64,000 bases of DNA from Wyeomyia smithii (GCF_029784165.1 NC_073694.1:41335006-41399005), one strand, 5' to 3'; numbered from the stretch's first letter, positions 34,138 through 47,035 are shown. Numbers and translations are program-made. Notes: generated by a model not told the origin, from the letters alone.

Positions 34138-35960
34138 TCGTTACACTTCGTTAATTTTTTAATATAGATATATTTTCTCTTGTTGTGTGTAATCGCGAGT
34201 TGAATATCGCAACATTTTGGCGACGAGTAAAAAAAAGTCAGTTTGCGGGTTTTTTGCACGTAAAAAAGTGATTTTTCGTCGACGAGAGACTGAGCATCAA
34301 GTTGGAGGTTAGCTGCGATGACGACGCCAGAGTTGTTCCAGGAGTCCCTGCTTCAGATCTTGACGCAGCAGCAGCAGCTGATCGCTCATCTATCCCAGGA
34401 GATGTCAGCAACCCAAAAATTCCTAAAGGAGTTCTCCCGCGATGACGTAGCATTAAATGCACTAGCTGGCAACATCACCGAATTTCGATACGCTCCGGAC
34501 GACGACGGGCGCACTTTTGATTCATGGTATTCACGTTACGAGGAGCTATTCGATAAAGACGCCAGTAAGCTAGACGATTCCACCAAAGTTCGACTCCTTA
34601 AGAGGAAACTCGACCCAGCGGCGCACGAGCGGTACACAAGTTTCAATGTCCCAAAACTGTCCAAGGAGTTTGGCTCCACCGAAACTACCGCGAAGCTAAA
34701 ATCGCTTTTCGGATCCACCGTCTCGATCTTTCATCAGCGGTATCAGTGCTTGCAGACCGTCAAAGATGATACATCGAGTCATACTCCTGCAAGGTAAACC
34801 GTGCTTGTGTGGATTTCAAACTTGCCGACCTATCCGAGGAATAATTTAAGTGCCTAGTTTTTGTTTGTGCCCTCAAGTCCTCGAAGGACTCCGATATTCG
34901 GATGCGGCTGATCACGAAGCTGAACGAATCGTCAGAGATAACGTTGGCGAAGATCGTGGAGGACTGCAGAGCCCTGACGAACCTCAAAAACGACACCATG
35001 CTGGTAGAAAAACCTTCAGCAACAGTGCGAGCTGTGAAGCACAACACCAACAAACCTGTCAAGCCGTCACGTCATTCGTCGGCTGCTGCGGGTAATGGAA
35101 CCATGGCAGATCAGCCACGTTCTTTGTGCTGGTCGTGTGGAGGAATGCACTATTCGAAGGACTGCCAGTTTCTGGGTCATCAATGCCGAGAGTGCGGAAA
35201 GAAAGTGCATAAAGAGCACTACTGTGCCTGCTTTGCTGCAAAATCATCATCCGGCAATGCGAAAAAGACTGCACGGAGCCAGAAGTCAACCAAGGTGGTC
35301 TCCGTAAACACAGTTAGCCGTGGGAGGAAACTTGCGGATAAACCATGTTCCGGTCCGACTACAAGTTGATTCGGCGTCGGACATCCTCATTATCACCGCC
35401 GAAATGTGGAAGAAGATTGAAGAACCAGAAACATCTCCGCCTTCTTGCCAAGCGGTGACAGCATCCGGAGAACCGCTAAACATCGCATCCGAGTTCTGGT
35501 GTGACGTATCAATCAATGGTGTCTCCAAACGAGGTTTGTGTCGTGTCATGGTTCCGGAAATTTCTCTATCAGTTCTAGGTGCCGACTGGATGGACAACTT
35601 CGGCCTATGGGACGTTCCAATCAACTCGTTCTGCCACCAAATCAGTAGCCAGTCCCAACCAGGCGTAGGGGCGATTTAATCAAAGTTCCCTGACGTGTTC
35701 ACCAGCAGTATGGGACTGTGCTGAAAAACCAAGGTCAATCTACCTCTACAAGGAAATCCTAGGCCGATATTCCGGCCGAAACGTCCCGTGTCCGAGTGGG
35801 CGGCGCCAATAGTGGTCGTTCGGAAGCCAAACGGACGGATTAGCATCTGTGCGGATTTCTCTACTGGTTTGAACGACGTCCTCGAGCCGAAGCAGGATGC
35901 GCTGGGCAGGATGCAGAGTCGTGTGATCAAGTAGCAGGCGAGCAGGGAGAAGAATAGCAG
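34138..35960 (+). mobile_element. Ty3/gypsy (mag-like) retrotransposon fragment: PBS, gag, protease, start of RT
   Basis: After an LTR-like stretch, TGGCGACGAGTAA at 34218-34230 fits a primer-binding site. Gag starts at 34318 (MTTPELFQESLLQILTQQQQ). A second frame (about 34800-35369) continues Gag and carries two zinc knuckles (CWSCGGMHYSKDC and CRECGKKVHKEHYC). A third frame (35320-35679) holds the aspartic protease with VDSASDI in place of D(T/S)G, then LGADWMDNFGLW. The reverse transcriptase begins near 35750 (FRPKRPVSEWAAPIVVVRKP, ICADFSTGLNDVLEPKQ) and stops at about 35930. Frameshifts and the missing 3' half make it inactive. Confidence 0.88.
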
Positions 35961-37095
35961 GGCCGGTTCTACAACTACACTATTCTCAATGTGCACAACC
36001 TCACGAAGGAAGCCCCGATGTAGAGAAAGAAGCGTTCCACGCACAGCTGGAGAATCACTACGATAGCTGCTCACGTAGAGACATCAAGATCGCCATTTGG
36101 AACATAAACGCTCAGATCGGTAGGGCAGACATATACAAGCCGGTGATCGGCCCGCACAGGCTGCACAGTGTGTCGAAAAAGCGTCATTTTCGCAGCTTCC
36201 CGAGGACTGGCAGTCTGAAGAACCTTCTTTCCTCGAAAGGTCATCCACAAATCCACCTGGACATCATCTGTTTGACGTACAGAAAACCAAATCGACCATG
36301 TTCTTATCGACGGCCGACTCATCTCTGATAATACAAACGTTTACGCCAATCGCGGTGCGGAAATTGGCTCGGACCACTACCTACTTGCGGTATCTTTGCG
36401 CTCAAAACTGTCGACCGTATTCCACGGGCGTCATCGCCGAACGCCGCTCAACATCAAGCATCTCCGGGACCCCCAGACTGCGGAGAAATACGCGCAACAG
36501 CTTAAAGCGGTGTACTACACACGGCAGAGGGGCTTGGCGCCTCGCCTCTCGAAGACGGCTGGTGCAGCATTTGCACAGTTATCGGGGGAGCAGGAACTGA
36601 CCTAGGAGCACCAGCAACATATAGCTAAGTACCTTTGTGAGATCGGAAAGCTGAAGAACAACAAAGCCGCAGGCAAAGCCGGGCTACCGAGCGAGCTCAT
36701 TAAACATGGGACAGATGCGCTGGCTAGAGCGCTGCAATGGGCCATTTCCACAGGATTCGAGAGGAGACGAGTGGATTCGAATGAAAGGTGCAGCGGACTA
36801 TCTACGGTGGAGTACAGACGAACGACGGATAATGGTGACGGCGCATAACCATGAGCTGCACGCACTGCTTGAAGAGAACCCCATTGCGCACCTGGCAAAA
36901 GTAAATAGGATGCGGTTGGCCAGTCACGTAGTAGAGGGGCGCAGTGTGGACGATGGTTCGACCAGATCGAAGGAGACTTGCGGGTGATGGGACACCTGGT
37001 CGGAGAACTGGCGAAACACAGCCCAAAACCAAGCAACATGGCGACAACTTCTTGATACAGCACGAGCCACCAAGGCTCTCGTCTGATTGGTAAGG
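35961..37095 (+). mobile_element. RTE/JAM1-like LINE, internally deleted
   Basis: Plus-strand frames show endonuclease fragments (IKIAIWNINAQIGRADIYKP near 36089-36148, NQIDHVLIDGR near 36284, GSDHYLLAVSLRSKLS near 36365-36412). A linker follows (LNIKHLRDPQTAEKYAQQLK, then KLKNNKAAGKAGLPSELIKH). It then jumps to the C-terminal tail (HNHELHALLEENPIAHLAKV at about 36845-36904). The reverse-transcriptase core is deleted. It ends in GGTAAGGTAAGC at 37090, the same terminal type as the tail at 33.13 kb. Several frameshifts are present. Confidence 0.82.
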
Positions 37096-38016
37096 TAAGC
37101 AAGCTATTTCCGCTTCTTCGCCACCGATTGACAGATTGTTACTACAACATATTTTCGATTTTCTTTCATGTCTACTTCAAGAAACGTCCAAAACCATGGA
37201 ACATGGCAGATGTACAGGTTATCTGTTAATAGTTTTTAATATATATATTTTCGATCATTCCACGGTACATATTCTTTGATTTCGCTTTCGGATTCTTTTC
37301 CTACTATTTATGGGATTTTTTTTTTCGCTTGTCGGAATTTACTACTACCTTCTTTCTGTTCCGTTTTTGCGCGCGATGCGGGAAAGGGGAATAAATTAAA
37401 ACACATTCAACTGTTTGCGTTCCGTTCGAATATTCGCGTCCCTAACCTACCCTCTTCTTCTTCTCTTTCTAATAGTTCGTTCATATTCGCAGGTCACTTC
37501 AATGTATGCAGATTTCCTTCCAGCTACATCTATTACTACTCAATTCGGAATCAGGGAATAGTTTTAGTTCGCCCTATTTGGTTCATGGTTCAATTGTTTA
37601 GCGGGAATATCTGTTTGCTATATCGGCTGCTAGTACCTGTATATCAACAGCGTTCTGCTGTAGTATGGCTTGTAGATTAGCTACTTTGTGTCCAGTTATC
37701 TGCTGAGATTAGTTTGTGTGATTGTTTGCATAAGCTGTGTGTGTGAGAGACTGTATGTAAATGAGCGTTATTGCTTACGAATCACTTGGTTACAGTAGTG
37801 ACTCCGACTTGGTTGCCTAGGGGGAAGAGATTTTAATAAACACCATTAACTGTAACTGTGAGCGGAATGGGAGGTACTCTCAAAGCTATCGGATCGTTAA
37901 AGGGGCTAACACACGCACACAGAAAGGGATGTGGTTTTCGTATTCGCATGTGTGTCGCAGAAAACAATCGCTTGTTTCTAACACGTCAACTGCAATAAAA
38001 ACAACGTACTGCTCGG
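37096..38016. other. 3' flank of the MINDY-3 gene
   Basis: Non-coding. It should contain the MINDY-3 3' UTR on the minus strand. The open frame 37276-37680 on the plus strand has no recognisable domain. Confidence 0.4.
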
Positions 38017-40910
38017 TCAATTCAATGAAGGGGTCCGAGAATCGTTCCAATTGACCTCGATGTTCGGCCATTTAGTCTGCAAACAGGTCAGCATTGGATC
38101 CGAAGGGTTACACATCCGCACATCACTTTCCAGCAGAATGGCGTGGCCTTTGTTGAAGCGCACCCGGTTTTCGCAGTTGGAGTTTGGTATACCATTATAA
38201 TGCAAAAGATCAAACGTATCAGGTACAGATTTTTTCTCCGTTGGAAAGAACTCGTACATGAACTCGTTTAGCAGAATAATGCCAAGATTTTCTGGGTCTA
38301 GCTTCTTACGCATCAAATCCACGCTGAAACAAGCAAACCACAGTGGATTCTTCCTTTGAATAATATCAAGCAAAAAATTAACTTACTATTCTGGTTCACT
38401 GACCAGATCCAGAGCGCACAGCACATCCTGCAGTAGCGGACTTGGTATGAAATTGCTCCCTTCCGTGTCAAACTGCCGGAAGACTCGCCGGGCAATTTCA
38501 CTCGGAGTTTCCGGCGATACCAATCTCTTCTCGTTGCTGAAAAGCACCGTAAGGTGTGTTTCCGAACCCATTACCCAGACCGGATTTTTGGGGTTCTTGT
38601 AGAAGAACCCAACGGTACAGTATTGCATCTGTTCCATGAGTGTGATGAACCCAATATCCGACTGTTGTGTGATGCCTTTTAACTCTACGATAAACATCCC
38701 ATAAAGTTTCGATTAACTCGATAAATTACAAACCAATCACTTACTCAATCCGCCAACATCTTGCTCATTATCCCAGACGTACGGAACAGCACGTCCCGTT
38801 AACATTAGATTAATCAAGGCTTGGCTTCCGTAACCATAGGTCCCATGTATAAGAGGCTCCGAAGTATCCGAAACTTCACTCAAGACGTTATCCAAACCCT
38901 AAAAGTGGATTATTTCAATATTAGCTAAAATTGTCACCAATTAATCGTCGCTTGTTACCTTAGTCAGCAAAACTGTGTACAGGAGCAGCAGTACGCCACA
39001 TTCTTCGGCCAGTACCTGAAAGTGACTAGCGTAATACTTCTCCACGTCATCGATTTGCTCCAGCTCGGTAACAGTTAATCTCTCGTGAAACGTTTCTGGA
39101 GTCCACGGTTCCGGTGCACCCGTAACGCCGCCGCCAGCCGCACCCAACTCCGGCGATGCCGCAGCCGTATTTTGATTCTTCAAATCGGACGCAGCCACCG
39201 CTGCCGCAGCTGCTGCCATGGCTTCCGCTTCGACTTCGACTTCCTCACTGCCGTCGTTCGGTGGGAGATTCTCGAGTGCATCCATCATTTCCGCATCGCC
39301 GTCCATCTCCTCTACCGGGCTGCTAGTGGCGCCAGCCGCCGCACCCCCAAATTGGTCTTGTCTGGGTCGGAGGCTAACGACGCGATATTTGGTGAACTTA
39401 CACTTCGTCAATATCTGACAAATGGCTTGGATTAGCAACGCTTTACACTTGTCGGTTGTTAGCTGGAAGGAAATTAAATTTGATGTTAGTTTTTAATTTG
39501 AATGAACAACAATAATTCGAAGAGTGCCTAATGGTCTGTGAAACAAAGGCAACAAAGTTGAAACTATTGAGGATGCAGTGACGTGAATGTTGTATCCCTT
39601 AAAATATTCTTCTCTCTTAGTCTGACTGTTGGCTAAAATAGTGACTCTGTCGCATAGTTTTGATGGGTTATGACTCCAGAGGCTTTTGTGCAAGTTATTG
39701 AAGCTGTATGTGTCGACGTAAAGACCACAAGCAAGTTGAGGATGATCCTATCATTTGGATTGAAATTCCTCTAGTATTGCCACCGATGGGCAACCTCGTA
39801 ACGGTACTAGTAATCTTCAAGTTTTTTTTCTCGGCCAAAGTACTATCATCATCATTAGCAAAATCCACCTCAGTCATCTCATTTACTTTTCCGAGATTTT
39901 TCGCCGTAGTTTCATAACTTCCGGTTCCAGATGCAACTTTACTGTGATCTTCATATGAGTTGATAATAAATCAAAATATCAGTGTCTTCTAATCCATCTG
40001 CAGCTAGACCGAAAACGAAGAATATTTTTAGAAGATTTCAGCTAGTTGCTGAAAAACATAAATTATATACTCATGAAAATAGTCGCTTTGCATTACACAA
40101 TTTGACTACATTTCTCTTTCCAACGCCATATGATTAGTTTGGACATTTGTAATCATTGCATATTTTAGATAAAACAATAATAGTTCAAAGCCGCAGCACA
40201 TATACATACACTACTAACATACTCGAAGCTTGAATGATCATATCATTCATCGGTCAATTAAAACGCTTTCGCGAGTAATAACCTTAGCGTTTTGAATATA
40301 ATTCCACCAAAAGCAAAAAATCGCTGTTGTCATTTGTTCTTTTTTAACCAAAAAGTATTTATCACAACTCGAGCAAATTATTTATTGATTAATTTTTATT
40401 GATGTAAGCACCAATAAAACATCTGACCTAAGACGAAACTCGATTCATTGTTTGAGAATAACTAACTAACCATACCCACTGGCTATGTTCCTTCATCAGA
40501 CTGATCTAAACTGCATATGGCACTACACGTAAGAGAGACTAGAGCAATAAAATTTCCAGCACCAAAACATTGCATTCTTCCATACTTACATCACTGAAAC
40601 TGTGCCCGGGGGTTTCCATCAGAAGAATCTTCAGCAGGTACGCCTGCACCGGTGCGATTACACAACACGGTCCGCCGTCACGCTGCACCAGTGCCGACGG
40701 TTCGCACGTGCTGAACTCGAAGCCCTGGGACCATCTGCGGAACACTTCCTGCCGGATAGAGGAGCCCCACAGCAGCTGGCAAATTTCACGCAAATCTTGT
40801 ACGCCCTGCTGCTGCTGCTGCCCAGACGTTCCGGCCGTTTCGCCCGAGTGTGCCGCTGCCGCTGGCTGCTGCTCTCCTCCGGATTGGCCCTGCAACGAGT
40901 GCTCACCCAT
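38017..40910 (-). CDS. MINDY-3 deubiquitinase homologue (FAM188A/CARP)
   Basis: Five minus-strand exons (40590-40910, 38959-39462, 38745-38898, 38387-38684, 38017-38323) with consistent phases give 527 aa. MINDY enzymes are cysteine proteases that trim K48-linked polyubiquitin. The catalytic Cys is residue 82 in GGPCCVIAPVQAYLLK and the catalytic His is near 370 in GSETHLTV. An EF-hand-like stretch (RRVFRQFDTEGSNFIPSPLL) and the exact family C-terminus (CLQTKWPNIE...PSLN) are present. Human MINDY-3 is 445 aa. The extra length is a Gly/Gln/Ala-rich N-terminus and an acidic, alanine-rich insertion of about 90 aa in exon 2. I chose the ATG at 40910; the frame stays open upstream (hydrophobic, from a GTG) without family match. 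The first intron is 1.13 kb. Confidence 0.93.
39463..40589. other. first intron of the MINDY-3 gene
   Basis: AT-rich intron bounded on the minus strand by GTAAGT (40589) and TTCCAG (39463). No gene or named repeat was recognised inside. Confidence 0.8.
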
Positions 40911-42340
40911 CGTGGCGATTCCTTCGTGTATGGCCCTTGGAATCCAATCCCGTAAAAAGCCAAAGGTCAGAGCAGCGCAGAGGCAGAGGATGAAAAATCC
41001 CACACACAAAATTGCCAACACTTTTACGGTAAATCAATTGATATTTTCAGTGGAGAAAGTTAGCTACTGTACTGTACAGTGTCTACACTGCAGATGTCCG
41101 CCAAAAAACTATACGAACAACTCGGAATCCAGTCCGATTTGCAAAAAAAGCTGATGGTTGCCTACCAACTTCGATAGAGAAAAAATTCGATTTTTCTTGC
41201 CAGATTTCTTGTCACACCACGGCACACACTTCTTACTTTGCACTCCGCACTTCGTCGTTCACTTAAATCAAGCGATTGCTGCAGAAACCAGTTAGCAATG
41301 TATACATAAAACGCGATTTTCCAAATAAAAAAATAATTCTCAGGCATTGGCAATTTGACGCGATAATAATGACAGCTGCATGCAGGCTGCGGCTGCAGCC
41401 AACCGATAATCAAGGTATATGTGTGTGAGAAGGTGAGGTTTCCGAATCCAGCGCGTACGATGTATGACGTCAGAATGTTTACTGCTGATAATAGAGCAAA
41501 AGCTCATTATTTATGAACCACCAGAAGTATTTGAAAAAACAGCCTGTAACTAATCGACATTTCAATCGCTGCAAAATTTTGAATCTTCGGTGACACGTTG
41601 TAATTTTGATTTCATAGCCAACTTAGTAATATTAACTATTATTGTGACTAGACACATTATTCCAAATTAAGACATATTATTCCAAATTAAGATATTATTC
41701 ACAAGGTTGATATTTGTTGACACTCTTGAGTGAAACTGAAAAAAAGCATCCATAAACGTAATTTTTTTTTACAATCCTTTCAGAGTTCTCCCTTCCCGCT
41801 TTTTGCGTGGAAGTGTACTGTCAATCACCTCATTATATTTCATGCGTCGGAAACAAGACAGCAAAATCAGTTTATTTCTTTTTACTATGCCTATGGAAAA
41901 TTTCACTTTCTTAATCTTCTTCCTCATTCAAAGCTGTCACAGTGTCAGCTTCTGTTGTTGGCCCGTACAAGCCACAGGAGCATTTTGAAAAACAAGCTCA
42001 AGGTCTAGTTTGAATTTTTGGCACCAACAACTTTTGTCAATTGCAATGCGCTTGAAATTATGACAACTTTGGTTCTACTTTTTCGATTCAGATAATAGTT
42101 GAATTTTTATGAAAGCACTCCTGGAAGTATCTATTTTTAATGCAAGCTAAAAAACTTTTGTTAAATCCTTGTTTTTACTAAATCAAGTATGAACACCGTT
42201 TTATGAACCTCTTATTGTAAGTATTTCTAAAAAGTAATTGTTTTCATTTGTTTTACCCTCGGTTTCACCACAAAAGATCAAAGTGGTCCAAATCTTACTA
42301 AACACGAGCAATGAATAAAGCGATATGACTATTTACATAG
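40911..42340. other. upstream region of MINDY-3; otherwise non-coding
   Basis: The MINDY-3 promoter and 5' UTR must lie at the left of this interval. A palindromic CRE TGACGTCA occurs at 41465-41472, about 550 bp upstream of the start codon. The remainder is AT-rich with no gene seen. Confidence 0.4.
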
Positions 42341-43756
42341 GGGTCATTCCATACGAAGTGTACATGCCACTTGGGCACGACCATCACAGATTTTGCTTGA
42401 AGTTGGGGAAATTATTCATCTACTGTCTCTTTGGAAAAATCCCAATTTTGGTGTCGATTAAAATACCATCCGCTCTGTAGGATCCCCCTCTTTAATGCAA
42501 AGTCACGCAATGTTTGTCAAAAATCTCTTTTTACTTTTGCTCACAATTCATAGATAGATGATGATGATAGATGATTTTTGAAGAAAATTCGGGTTATTCG
42601 CGTTGAAAGAGATTTTGAAGGCTGTTCGCACCTACGTGAACACTCATATGTAATTGTCAAAATGTGCGTGATGACAAAAGCAAAAATATTTCCTTCCTTC
42701 TTTTTTGCATGCAAAAACCAAACAAATATCAGCAACACCGTCAACGCGAATAAACCAAGGAATCTAGAAAAAATATAAGTTTCGACCGGAAGCCATTTTT
42801 ATTTTAAATTTGATAATTTCATCGTGTTCCTTGGAATTTCACATAAGAAACAACTATCATCCCGAGGTAATATGAGCCAATCTTGAGATATAACATTTTT
42901 ACAAAAAGTTGTAAACTTCGTAATTTTTTTTTTACAATTTATAGACGTAAGACACCCGAAAAATAATGATAGGTAAATTTTGAAGAAAATAAACTAAGGA
43001 ATCCAGAAAAAATATTATTTTTGACCGGAAGTGAAGATAGATTATTTTTGTATTTTAAAACCAAATTTGCATTTTTCGGCAAATGCAGCTAATTTTATTT
43101 TAAATTTGATGGTTTCATCGTATTTCTTGGAAAATTTTACATAAGAAGCACTTAACACCTCGTGGTAATATGAGCCAATCTCGAGATATAACATTTTTGC
43201 GAAAAATTAATTACGAAGTTCAAAACTATTTTCGTAAAAATGCTATACCTCGAGATTGGCTCATATTACCACGAGGTGATAAGTGTTTCTTACGTAAAAT
43301 TTTCCAAGTAATATGGAAGAAAGTTCGTAATAAATTACTCACCCTGTTGACAATTCTGCTTACGTCAGTTTGAAGTCTTCATACAATTTATCAAAAGAAA
43401 AATATATCTGGCAACATTTGTGTTGCCAATTTTTCAGAAATCGCAAATCTGACGTAAGCAGAAAGGTTCGCATATTACGAACACGCATTATAGAGACCGC
43501 CATGATGGTGCGTAAAAAGCTGGATTAAAAATTGCCAAATTCCGCGTTATGTAATATTTGAATGGTTCCTTTTGACAATTCGTGACTTTGCTATAAAGAT
43601 GGGGGTCCTACAGAGCGGGGGGTATTCCCATCGACACCAAAATTGGGATTTTTCCAAAACGACAGTAGATGAATAATTCCCCCAACTTTGAGCAAAATCT
43701 GTGATGGTCGTGTCCAAGTTTATACTTTTTCGTGGTCACTTCGTATGGAATGACCC
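42341..43756. mobile_element. foldback transposon with about 180-bp inverted ends
   Basis: The left arm (about 42341-42525) begins GGGTCATTCCATACGAAGTG and is matched by the complement of the right arm (about 43566-43756). Both contain GACCATCACAGATTTTGCT, TTATTCATCTACTGTC, AATCCCAATTTTGGTGTCGA and CGCTCTGTAGGA. The interior is a diverged direct repeat (42780-42960 and 43020-43220) and a hairpin at 43146-43290. No coding capacity; no clear target duplication. Confidence 0.88.
43146..43290. repeat. hairpin-forming inverted repeat inside the foldback element
   Basis: ACACCTCGTGGTAATATGAG with CCAATCTCGAGATATAACAT on the left is mirrored by the complement near 43240-43282. This gives arms of roughly 55 bp around a short AT-rich loop. 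Confidence 0.85.
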
Positions 43757-44679
43757 ATATTATTAACTTAGCGATTGGCGATCCGCTAATGTTGGCTTAG
43801 CGTTTAGCGATCATCTAGCTAAATTTTATGGTTAGCGACTTAGCGATTAGCGTCGCTAAATTTTCTGTTAGCGATGCCCACCACCATAAGTATTGTTAGG
43901 TACAGATGAAAAGTATCGCGTTGCTTAAAAAATATTCAACGCAAACATTTTTTGTATTCATTGTGGTTTTACAAAATATTTTGGTTTATTTTCACGTAAA
44001 ATAAATAATTTCATAACGTTTCAATTATCAAACTTGCGCTTTCTGACTTCACGGCTTGGACCAGGTTTTATTTTAAATTCAAACGTCATCACGGATTTTT
44101 GTGGAAGAATGATGCGGTTTCTTCGGGAAAATATTCATTATGATAAATTTCCTACACGCAATGAAGTTAAACATATTTTCTGAAACGTAATATTTCTGTT
44201 CTGTTTACGTAAATAGTAGGAGGGTGGTATCCAAGACACGACCGCACAGTTGACGTAGGACTACAATAATTTTATATTTTTATTTTGAAGCAATGTTTGA
44301 TTTGAACTCGTTTTACTTTTGTAGTTTGCTTGATTTGTTTTAGCCAATTCAAGCTCAATATCTTCCAAAAGGAAGGTATTTTGGTTCGGGTGGTAATATC
44401 AAGTACCTAGGTCGTCAGCACAAATTCATCAAGCGACACCTCAAACGACTTGGAACTAAAACTAGTTAATTGGTGGCCATTTCTACTGTTAAGGTCGTCT
44501 TTGATCATTTAAAAAGTCAAAAAAGTCATGAAAAAAAACCGTTCATCATTGGCATGGTTTGATTTTGGCAACAGAAAAAAATCTGACGTGTTGCCAAGAT
44601 CGAATGGGGTCTGTACTTTGATTATTTCTTTGGAGCACTCCATCTTAGAAGAAAAAATATTCTCTTTAATATTCGCAAT
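43757..44679. other. TTAGCG-repeat stretch and non-coding sequence
   Basis: Between 43766 and 43875 the sequence repeats motifs such as CTTAGCGATT, TTAGCGATCA and GTTAGCGACT. This is similar to short tracts near 40, 550 and 12405, and likely part of a transposon end. GTTGACGTAGGACTACA at about 44250 is a relative of the recurrent GTAG-CTAC palindrome. Confidence 0.45.
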
Positions 44680-44879
44680 GGTCCATAAACAAAATTTAGG
44701 GGGAAATTTGGGTGTAGAGCTCTATAGCAATGTTTTAGAGAAAAACTTTTTTTTACAAAGTTACTTAAAATTATTGGAGCTTTTATCATATGTAACAACT
44801 TTGTAGAAGAGAGTTTTTCTCTAAAATATTGCTATAGTGCTCTAGACCCAAATTTCCCCCTAAATTTGGTATCTGGACC
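44680..44879. repeat. 200-bp inverted repeat (foldback)
   Basis: The left arm from GGTCCATAAACAAAATTTAG and the right arm ending CTAAATTTGGTATCTGGACC are complementary over about 80 bp. They include AGGGGGAAATTTGGG and GCTCTATAGCAAT. The loop is about 35 bp. Confidence 0.9.
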
Positions 44880-46510
44880 ATTGATGAATACCTTTCATTC
44901 TAATACAGCGAATTTTCTTTAATACGCGAAAAGGCAACCTTCTATAAAATGTTTAATTGAGTACGGTTTAGTAGAAATTAAACTTCCTTCTATATCTATT
45001 TGTCTTGTTGAAGTTGGCTCACTCACCGATCACAAAGCGGCAAAGATGTCACATAATTTTTTTTCCTGCAGTTACAAGCTCGTGGAAAATATATCGATAA
45101 CGAATTACAGTTTTAATAGAAAATGTATTTTCACAGAAAATTTGAAATTGACACAGAATTTCAAGAACATGTTAACATTCAATTCAATTTAGATGAAAAA
45201 AAAAATAACATTCAATTCAGGTCAATTCAAACTTTTTATTAGTATACAGAATCAATCAGAAAAAAATTGATCAGTTTCAAGATACCAAAGAACAACGAAA
45301 ATACAATATTTGAAAGTTATATGTCTGTTATCTTCGAAAATGAACTGGGCTAGAGTGATGCACAACATTAGCCTCAGCAATTAATGTTTGCATAGCGTTG
45401 TTCAATTACAAGTAAGGTTATGGAAAGTAATATTTTCTAGCAAATGCTAATTCAAAAAAATTTTCAATTGAAAAATACAAATACAAATGTCAGAACTCAA
45501 ATATCAAGTTGAAATGAATTTGGTTTTCCTCTATACCGCCACCGCGGGATGCAACTAGTATTGTCATATTGGACTAAATTCATTTAGCTAGTAAAATATA
45601 ATCATTAGTACAGCTCGTTTAACTACCTATTCAAAGATCTGTACGGAGCATTTTGGTTTTCTATTGTCTTTTAAATACCCTATATTCAGTTATTTAAATA
45701 AATCTGGAAAAAGCAGAGTATAGAGTTGAAAAATAAACAACGTATTTTGTTGTCCATGGCCGCGCAGCGTATTTTGCGGCACCCGAAAAATCATATTGAA
45801 TTCTGATATTTGCTGCTATACGAAACAAGAAGAAGAAGAAGAAGAAGACAATTCAAACGGCAATTCGATTGCGTCCCACGCCACACTGTGCGTCAACAGC
45901 GGCAATGTAGTTTTCACTTGGCTTGACTGCACAAAAATGAACATCGAGTTTTTCTGCACTGATAGACGACGAGTAACCAGCGCTCTGTTCAAACATTGCT
46001 CGGTGCAGTTCTGTTACCTGTGCCATCATGTTTTCCTTCAAGACATCAGTTTTATCAACATTAACAAATTTATTAACAGCAGAACGTGAAACTCTCTGAT
46101 AGTGGAGGTGGTTACGAACTTTCCGAAAAAGCTTTACCTTCAAGACATCAAAATAGTCTAGGCTCATGGAAGCTAACATTAGTTGACCTATTGGGACGGG
46201 GCAGCTTCTGTCAATTTTTTTTTGCTACTGCTATACAGGATATCACAGCAGGCAGTTGGTGTCTTTTCATGAAGTGGTACATTGTGGGTGAAAATTCGAC
46301 CTTGAAACTTTTATTCAATTTCCACTGTTTAACAATGAAGTGATAATGAAAATCGAAGAATCACAAAATTGTCCATCATTTTATAAATCCAACGACATAT
46401 TGATTATTGTGATCCATCATGTGGTTACATCAGTATAACCGTTTGAAATCTTTCATTCCGACGTTACATCTTGATTTTAGTTTTCGCGGAATGTATCTCG
46501 ATCGAGGGGT
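44880..46510. other. non-coding stretch
   Basis: No gene is recognised. A short GAA repeat lies at about 45827-45850. Overlapping open frames on both strands at 45.8-46.3 kb have no domain and no splice context. Confidence 0.4.
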
Positions 46511-47035
46511 AAGACAGTGAGTAAATTTGAGGTTTTCCGAGTTTTTCTGAGGAAACCTGAAAAATAAAGAGCAAATCTGAGTAACTCTCGTGTCTCTGAA
46601 TATCCATCCTTAAACTTTTTTCCCACCGCAAATATACACATGAATGTTGCTCGGTCCCACCGTTCATATATATTTTTTGCTTTCAAGGTAATCCAAGATG
46701 TGAATCATCTGAGAATTTCGGAGTAATATTGAGTAAATTAGAGTAACTCCCAAGTAAAAGAGCAACTCAGATAAAAGTGAGAAAATTTGAGTTTTTTCTG
46801 AGAAAACGTGAAAAATAAAGAGCAAATCTGAGTAACTCTCGTGTCTCTGAAAATCCATCCTTAAATCTTTCCCCCACCGCGAATATAAATATGAATGTTA
46901 CTCGGTCTCACCGCTCATTTATTTTTCTTGTTCTCAAGGTATCGAAGATGTGAATCAGCTGGAAATTTCGGAGTAATATTGAGTAAATTAGAGTTACTCC
47001 CAAGCATAAGAGTAACTCAGATAAAAGCTGTCTCG
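46511..47035. repeat. tandem duplication, period about 251 bp, with GAGTAACTC motifs
   Basis: AAAAATAAAGAGCAAATCTG begins at 46560 and again at 46811. The surrounding 250 bp (AACTCTCGTGTCTCTGAA, ATCCATCCTTAAA, TCCCACCGC.AATAT, GAGTAATATTGAGTAAATTA) is repeated with about 10% difference. Very many GAGTAA/GAGCAA words make it internally repetitive. Confidence 0.88.

Noticed and set aside
40911..41021. Hydrophobic N-terminal extension of MINDY-3 suggesting a signal or membrane segment
   Set aside because: Its start codon would be GTG and the family has no such segment. The ATG at 40910 fits the cytosolic enzyme better.
45796..46343. Overlapping frames on both strands at 45.8-46.3 kb as a small gene
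   Set aside because: No domain, no consistent splice signals, and the frames partly translate a GAA repeat.
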